Part shown: piece by piece, positions 57,662 through 64,000 of the stretch
How positions within the stretch are numbered: position 1 is the first letter of the stretch
How the letters are laid out: every line of letters starts with the position of its first letter
Origin: Inonotus obliquus
Lineage: Eukaryota > Basidiomycota > Agaricomycetes > Hymenochaetales > Hymenochaetaceae
Direction of reading: 5' to 3'
DNA length: 64,000 nucleotides
NCBI GenBank assembly: GCA_032164295.1
Contig: JAJHTX010000001.1
Coordinates: forward strand, 3,782,001-3,846,000
Program-made: the position numbers and the translations under genes
Notes under the pieces: model-generated
Told to the model about the DNA's origin: nothing
The model's database searches: none
The model's input: the letters and a program-made list of their open reading frames with translations, nothing else

Positions 57662-60135
57662 CTACAAGTCGATTAACAGCGCCTCTTTTCGTTCCGTCTG
57701 TTCCAATACTGGTGTTGGACCATACAATGAGAAGGACTGAGGATTCGAAGTAGGAGCGACAGGGAAATGTGGGAGTTGGGGAGCCTGAATCGGAGGTTGT
57801 TGTTGTTGCTGTTGAACCTGAACCTGTTGATGCGCTTGAGGAGGCGCCTGAGTGGGTGGCGACGGTTGATAATACGAATGTTGTACCTGGCTAGGCGGTT
57901 GAGATGGAGCATGTAATTGTTGACTTTGAGCATAAGACGGTTGAGCAGGCGCAGGCGGTGGAGACGTGTATGAGAGCGTGTTTTGCCGAGAGAGAGAAGA
58001 GTGAGGTAAAGATTGAACATATTGAGACTGTTGAGGAGGAACGGCGGATGCAGGAGTGGAATACGGAATTGACGAGGAAGGCTGGGGAACAGGAGGTGGA
58101 GACTGAACTGCTGGTGCCGCCGATGGAGGAGCAGGAGGTACAGAAGCCGGTTGTTGTTGCTGATAAGGCGCGTATGGAGTGGCGGATATTGCAACAGGAG
58201 CCGGAGATGCCTGCATTTGTGATTGCTGTGGTAGTTGCTCTGGTGCAGATGGAGGTGACGAGTAATACTGAGCCGAGGCGGGAACCGGTGCAGGAGCAGA
58301 GGCATGAGCGGGGGCAGGGGCGTACTGCTGAGACGGAACGTGTGTTATGGTACCGTATGACGATTGCCGAATTGGAGCATAAGGCGCATTGACCGGAGGC
58401 GGCGACTTAGAAGTTTGTGCTGCACTGTATGATGGTTCACCGTAACGTTGACTCGGTGTCCACTGCGAGTAAGAGCTATCGATAGTATTATACCTTATAG
58501 GTTCCTGCTGTGTCGTGGTTCGCCAGGACGGACGCGAGAGCTGCTCAGTTAGCAGCTTGTCGTAGAGTTTGACGGCCTGAGAGAGCTTGTCATGCATTTC
58601 AGAAAGGGTTTCTGACGATAATGGTTCATCAACCGCCGGATAATCATTGAATTATTTACTTACTCTCTTTCCGGTCTGCATCGTCCAGCGATAAAGCAAG
58701 TTTAGGTCGTAGTCCGTTTGCCTTGTCGTACAACTCGTTCACCGCGGGATATCGAGAAATATCACGACCCCCACGAGCCTCGACCTCTTGAACGGTCTGA
58801 CTGAATGTTAATATCACATCACTTTCTAGTGGTTGTAAGTCATAGCCCGGTTTGTGCTGTACAGGTAAACCGGAGGTCGCAGGGTACGATTGTGCTTGGG
58901 AATGCGAGTAGCCTTGCGCCTCGGCCCGCGGAGTTTCCACGGGTACAGGCGCACTGGCCTTCGGTGCGTTTGCTTCCTTCAAAGAAGCTTCGATGGCAGC
59001 TCGCAGCTCCGGATCATTCTCATCGTTGTCTACCGGAGGGCCAGACGGATGTGTCGATCGGTCTACGAGAGGCGGCTCGGATGATTCCCACTTCCCATAC
59101 TTAGCTGGTTCCGGCTGCGAAGGTGTATATCCTGGTCGATTATTGCGGCCATTGACGTTCGCCGCCCCGACTTCTTCAAGCGATAGTTGAATAGCACGTT
59201 GAAGCTCCTCGTCTGCCAGGTCTCGTGCGGAGCGATGGCGTGTCGAGGAGCTCCGGTGATGCTTTTTGTCGTCCTTTGGGAGTTTGCTCCTTGTCAATTT
59301 CACAAAACACGAATCACAAACTCGAACTTCCTGCTGAATACCGAAATGAGGCAGTGGAAGCGACTTGGATGAGCATTGCTGGTCAAAGACCTGACCGCAG
59401 TTTCGGCAGTGATGTTTGCGGTTTGTAAACGTGAAGAGTGTTCGACAGCGCAAGCAGACGTCCGAATCAATCCATTCGGGGGCAGTCTGGGTGTCTACCA
59501 TCGCTGTGCTCGTGACTGCCAAATCCTTCGGAGGGAAGGAGAAACCTTGTGGCGATGTTAGCTGAAACCTGAAGTTCTGACTGAGCGGCGTACCTTCACT
59601 CTGTAGTTGCTTGTAGACCTGGCCAACATAAGAAAGGCTCGGCTTCCCTTCGAATGCAACAGACCAATTCTGCACGTAACGTAGGATTGCTTTCTTCACA
59701 TCCAGATTGAGCACAGGTATCTTAAGGATCGACACTAGATTGTCCATGAATTCGCGCGAGGCGACTTCGACTAAGAAATGGTCGCCACCATTCTTGACAC
59801 ACGTATCTGTCAGCTATACACACAGAGTAAGTAACACACATCACAAGACGTGGAGAGTACTAACACTAAGAGCTAGAAGTTGCACGTTTGGATTCTTATG
59901 GTCCAAACGCCGTTTAAGAGCACGCATTGCATCCTTAGGGGGCACGGACTTGGAGCGAATCTGGTCTGATATTTCAAGGTTAAGCGCAATATCTTCTGTA
60001 CCAGTTGGAAGTAGGTCAGATGTCGCCTTGTCTATGACAATATCAGTATACGACGGTTCCATAGATGGAAGACAAGTTCACACCTATTGCCTCGTCGACC
60101 TGAGACGTTCCCCATAGCCAGCCCGCCAGCGACAT
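57662..60135 (-). CDS. VPS27: ESCRT-0 subunit Vps27 (VHS-FYVE-UIM)
   Basis: Predicted 756-residue endosomal sorting protein that binds PI3P and ubiquitinated cargo and recruits ESCRT-I. Minus-strand exons: 60135-60084, 60031-59865, 59813-59594, 59545-58664 and 58611-57662, all in frame. Residues about 10-145 form a VHS domain ([36 protein letters not shown]). A FYVE zinc finger at about 170-232 has [16 protein letters not shown] and RVCDSC. Two ubiquitin-interacting motifs are [15 protein letters not shown] and [14 protein letters not shown]. The C-terminal 250 residues are rich in Gln, Pro, Ser and Tyr. The 48-nt intron 59546-59593 stays open if unspliced but inserts residues absent from the family. 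Divergent with CAND1, 296 bp apart. Confidence 0.93.
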
Positions 60136-60431
60136 TGTCGTGAGTATTCAGGTATTCAGAACCCTTTGCCGGGCACTACCCGTTAACTTCTGAAGTCAGG
60201 TTGATGGTGGTGGTAGACACGCAAGCCGAGTTGAGCTGAACTGCGCGCATCTGGCGCCTAGTACTATGTGACATAGATGATTTGTGACCGGTGACGAGCT
60301 ACAATGATCGACGGCGATCGACGGCTCAGATAAGAAAGTGTTTACGCTTGGTTGCGCCACGCCCATACACGCCTCCAAGTCTCATCTCTTCTCCCATCTC
60401 ACTCGCATATATCCTTTAATTACCCTACAAA

Positions 60432-63400
60432 ATGACAAAAACATATGTAATGAACAACCTCATCGACAAGGTATTCCGTCTCTGTTATCACTTATCTAAT
60501 TGCTGACGAGCGGTTTCTTTGGTAGATGCAGTCGCCTGACCAGGACCATCGGTATGAACGCCTTGCTTTATGCACAGAGATAGTGTGATCAATCATCATC
60601 CATAGATTCATGGGACTTCAGGATCTCATGTCTGAGATTAGACAAGATGCGGCCAACTTTCTTGGAGAAGAGGGAATGGAGTTCAAGGTCTTGCAGCAGG
60701 TTCTGAAACTTGTGGAGGACAAGATCTCCGAAGTCAAGAATCAAGCTGTTAAGTGGTAATATAAATTTATGATCTATTCGAATCAGCACGTTGACTTTTA
60801 CAAGCTTGGGTGTGCTCATTAAGATCGTGCGGGAGAATCAAATGGAGTTCATCATCGAGAAGCTAATTGACTTCTCGGGCAGCAAAGATGAGGAACTGCG
60901 GGATATCGCGGGTCTCGGTGCGTGTTGTGTACGCGTTTTCTCGTGTTATTCTGACTCACCATTTCACAGCGCTCAAAACTATCACAGCTGAACTCCCTCA
61001 GGACAGCGGCCTCGCCTCGAAAGCATGTGCGAACTTAACCCCCAAACTTCTAAAGCAAGTTCAGAACGTAAGTTCATCGGTGATGCTTATCACAACGTAT
61101 CTCAGTATGTTTACAGCCCTCCACTCCACCCGAGACTCTCATCGAAATTCTAGCGATTCTTTCCATCCTCATCAATCGGTTCCCCGCGCAGTTATCCAGT
61201 CCCGAACTTTCGCCACAGCCTGTGCCCGCTCTTACCCCCCTGTTAGGGCATGCTCGATCTGCGGTGCGGAAGCGTACGATCTTGACACTCGCACTGTTCT
61301 TGCCTTCAGCCCAACAGGTATCATTCGATCAGCTTGTCAATCTTACAGTGCTCCCTGGGTTAAGGAATGAGAACGGGTCAACCGTGGCACTTGAGCAACA
61401 ACGAACAACTGTTCAGTTGGTCGCAGCCATCGCTCGTCACTCACCTAGCCGCATTTGTGTCGTGTTAGATTCAATAATCCCTGCCGTAATCAGAGCTGCT
61501 GCGCGTGAAGACGACGAGTTACGCGAACACTCACTACAGGCGCTTGAGGTGTTTGTGCTCCGGTGTCCGAGCGAAGTCACGCCTTTCCTTGGTCAGATTG
61601 TACAGACTGGTACCAAGCTTATCAAATATGACCCGAATTATGCAGGAGGTGACGACGATGAAGACGCAGAGATGGCTGATGCAGATGAGGATGACGAGGA
61701 CGACGACGATGCATTGAATTACTCGGATGATGAAGACACGTCTTACAAGATTAGGCGATCTGCTACCAAACTTCTCGCCGCACTCATTGAAACACGCCCA
61801 GAAATGCTCATATCTCTTTACAAGGACGTGTCGCCAGTTCTTATTCAGAGGTTCGGCGATCGTGAGGAGACCGTACGTTTGGAAGTCTGGGCAACATACG
61901 GCGCCTTGCTTGCGCAGACCAGGGTGTACGGAGGCATACCTCAGTCGCCTGAATTCGTCGATTCTCCTGGCGTCGGCGGTAAGAGAAAGCGTTCGCCTAG
62001 CGTTTCGGATGGGATGGACGTTGAGGTGCCTGAATCCCCTGCCGCTCTCCTCAAGGCGCAGGTCCCGTCATTCGCTAAAGCGCTACTTGGTCAGTTGCGG
62101 AGTTCCAAGACGCCTCCAGCTGTGTTACAGGCAGCATTCACGCTCCTGAAGCAGCTTATCGATGTCCTTCCCGGGAGTCTTTCAGCACACTCGAGTCCCA
62201 TCGGACTGGCGGCACAAGCTGTCCTGAAGCAGAGCCCTACTACATCAAGCGTCGTATTGCATACAACTTGCCTGTCCTTTCTCACAGCATACTTCTCAAC
62301 CCATCCATCTTCTGCACTGCCTAGTGCTCCCGATTTAATTTCGGCACTACTAAAGGAGCTGGATGAACGCCATCCACGCCTTGTTGCGGAAACGTACCGA
62401 ACGTTCTCCGCGTTACTGCACATGTTGCGACCGATACAGGACGCCAGTGTACCTTGGGTAGGTGCAGTGTATGATCGTGCGGTGCTGAGGCTTCGCAGCG
62501 CAGACACGGATGCTGATGTGCGCTCACGTGCTGAAATCATTATCGGTGATTTGTGGATCTGCGCGACCGAGGTGGTGCGCACGAAGGGTGGGCAAGAGTG
62601 GGAAGCGTTATGCCGTACGACAGGTCGTACGGACGGCGCGGTACAGGTGGTATCTCGCGTTGCCACACAGGTAGACATTGGAAATGCATGGGTCAACAGC
62701 TCAATCGAATGGGCACTTGGTGTCTTGAGAAGAGCAGGGAAGTCTGGCAGGGGCGATGCGTTTGCCTGTGTAGAGGTCCTGCTGAAGAAGTAAGTTACTT
62801 GATGCCCGGGATTTATTATCGCTAACATTGTTCTTAGGTTTGATAACGGTATCCCACCCCACTTAGTCTCGACTATCGTTGAACAGATGAAGCCATATAT
62901 TTCCACCAATGATATCGCACTCCTCTCGCATGCACTATCTTCTTTGTCCCTTCTTTTGCAACTCGCTCCGGAGCAGACCTACCCAGCCGTCGAATCGGAA
63001 TACCTGAAGGATATCTACAATATCGCTCACTCTCCACTTATCTCTGGCGCATCACTCGAGGCGCTGCTAACTTTCCTCGCACGACTCGTCGAAGCCGATA
63101 CAGAAATTGCGACGCATGTTATTCCAAGTCTTACGATACCGCTGCAGAAGAAAAAGAAGGGCGAAGCATCATACTCAAATGTTGCGAAATGTATTGGCAT
63201 TATTGTGCGATGCCATCCTTCGTTGGCTGCCGGAACCATCGCCGAGTTCACGAAAGGGCTGAGGGTAATCTCTACGGCTACCGGTGTTGCGGAATTTATT
63301 GCTAACATTGCTGAAACAGAAGGGAGGAAAGGCGACGAGCTCACAAATCGTATTGGATCTACTCGTTCTTGGAGAGATCGGGCGTACAATGTAAGTCAAC

Positions 63401-64000
63401 CATGATGCACCTCGATGTGCAGCTTTGCTCATTCACTTGACTTTAATCGCAGCGATTTCGCTCAGATGAAGGACTTATTTAACATTGCCATTGAACTCCT
63501 AGGCTCGACGGACGAGGAAGTCCGGAGTGCTGCATCGTTTGCTACTGGTAAATAACAGTCTGTCCTGTCTTAACAACGAATTGATGAAATTTGGACAAGG
63601 TAACATCGCGATTGGTAATACCCATCTATTCTTACCTACTATCGTAAAACTCGTACAAGCGGACAAGGATAAGAGGCTGCTTGCTCTTCATGCTGTAAAA
63701 GAGGTTTGTTTCACATTTGATTGTGATCCTCAGTATTGTCTTTGACGATTAGTACTATCATTCCAGGTAGTGAGCAACTGTCCCTCTGGACAGCTAGAAA
63801 GTGTCGCGGAAACAATCTGGGTCCCACTGTTTCAAGATTCCGCAAATTCGGAAGAATCGACAAGAAATGTAGCGGCAGCATGCCTTGGAAAGCTCACCAC
63901 AACGAATCCTTCAAGATATTTACCTCAACTCCAGGTTAGTACAGACCATTCCCCCTTCGTGTTTGTACTGACGGGTTTGGTAAGGCGCATATCCGCGATG
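60432..64000 (+). CDS. CAND1: Cullin-associated NEDD8-dissociated protein (CAND1/TIP120), 5' part
   Basis: HEAT-repeat protein that exchanges substrate receptors on cullin-RING ligases. The first 988 residues lie here and the gene continues past the right edge. Exons: 60432-60470, 60526-60551, 60606-60755, 60805-60917, 60970-61067, 61117-62789, 62838-63264, 63320-63390, 63453-63547, 63600-63703, 63767-63934 and from 63985. Landmarks: NNLIDKMQSPDQDHRFMGL, QVLKLVEDKISEVKNQAVK, CLGVLIKIVRE, an acidic insert rich in Asp/Glu around 61650-61740 typical of CAND1, LLVLGEIGRTIDF and SAASFATGNIAIGN. The intron 63265-63319 (55 nt) contains no stop in the incoming frame but must be removed to enter the frame of the conserved GEIGRT segment. 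Confidence 0.93.

Noticed and set aside
57904..58392. Long plus-strand frame rich in Glu and Val
   Set aside because: It is the antisense shadow of the Gln/Pro-rich C-terminus of VPS27; CAG/CAA-rich coding DNA gives such frames on the other strand.
63301..63390. Apparent frameshift in CAND1 after ETEGRKGDEL
   Set aside because: Removing a canonical 55-nt intron (63265-63319) restores the conserved frame, so no mutation is needed.
1..64000. Transposable elements with recognisable reverse transcriptase, integrase or transposase
   Set aside because: Looked for YxDD, DDE-type and Helitron Rep motifs in the frames; none convincing was found. The rearrangements are seen as segmental duplications of genes instead.

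Overview
This window is nuclear DNA of a filamentous basidiomycete, most likely an agaricomycete (mushroom-forming fungus). Genes are packed with 44-75 nt GT-AG introns. There is a family of DUF6533 membrane proteins typical of Agaricomycetes, several sesquiterpene synthases of the basidiomycete type, and single-copy housekeeping genes (BNI4-like, BCP1, PUT1, VPS27, CAND1) with fungal architecture. No bacterial, viral or organellar gene was recognised. All gene models were built by hand from reading frames, splice signals and recalled family motifs; no database search was possible.

Layout. 1-6.1 kb: sesquiterpene synthases A (+) and B (-), converging. 7.8-9.7 kb: a 17-exon DUF6533 gene. 10.6-13.4 kb: a BNI4-like scaffold gene. 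15-25 kb: a tandem duplication carrying two UNC93-like transporters, one complete and one remnant DUF6533 gene, and one remnant and one complete BCP1. 25.3-29.4 kb: proline dehydrogenase and a short-chain dehydrogenase. 29.6-42 kb: two decayed copies of a unit made of a 2-oxoglutarate/Fe(II) oxygenase, an unidentified segment X and a sesquiterpene synthase, with synthase D between them. 42-44.2 kb: a fourth DUF6533 copy. 44.7-54.5 kb: a gene graveyard with three broken F-box copies and fragments of a NACHT protein, another F-box protein, a Nik1-type histidine kinase and a terpene synthase. 56-57.2 kb: synthase E. 57.6-64 kb: VPS27 and CAND1, divergent; CAND1 runs off the right edge.

How it fits together. 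Five synthases have intact reading frames with the same three-exon structure and a TATA box 44-53 bp upstream of the ATG; at least three more copies are broken. An intact oxygenase and a short-chain dehydrogenase lie among them and could tailor a sesquiterpene, but that pathway is inference. The duplications show reciprocal decay: in one unit copy the synthase survives and the oxygenase is dead, in the other the reverse; the UNC93/DUF6533/BCP1 duplication shows the same pattern. The region looks like a fast birth-and-death terpene locus flanked by conserved housekeeping genes.
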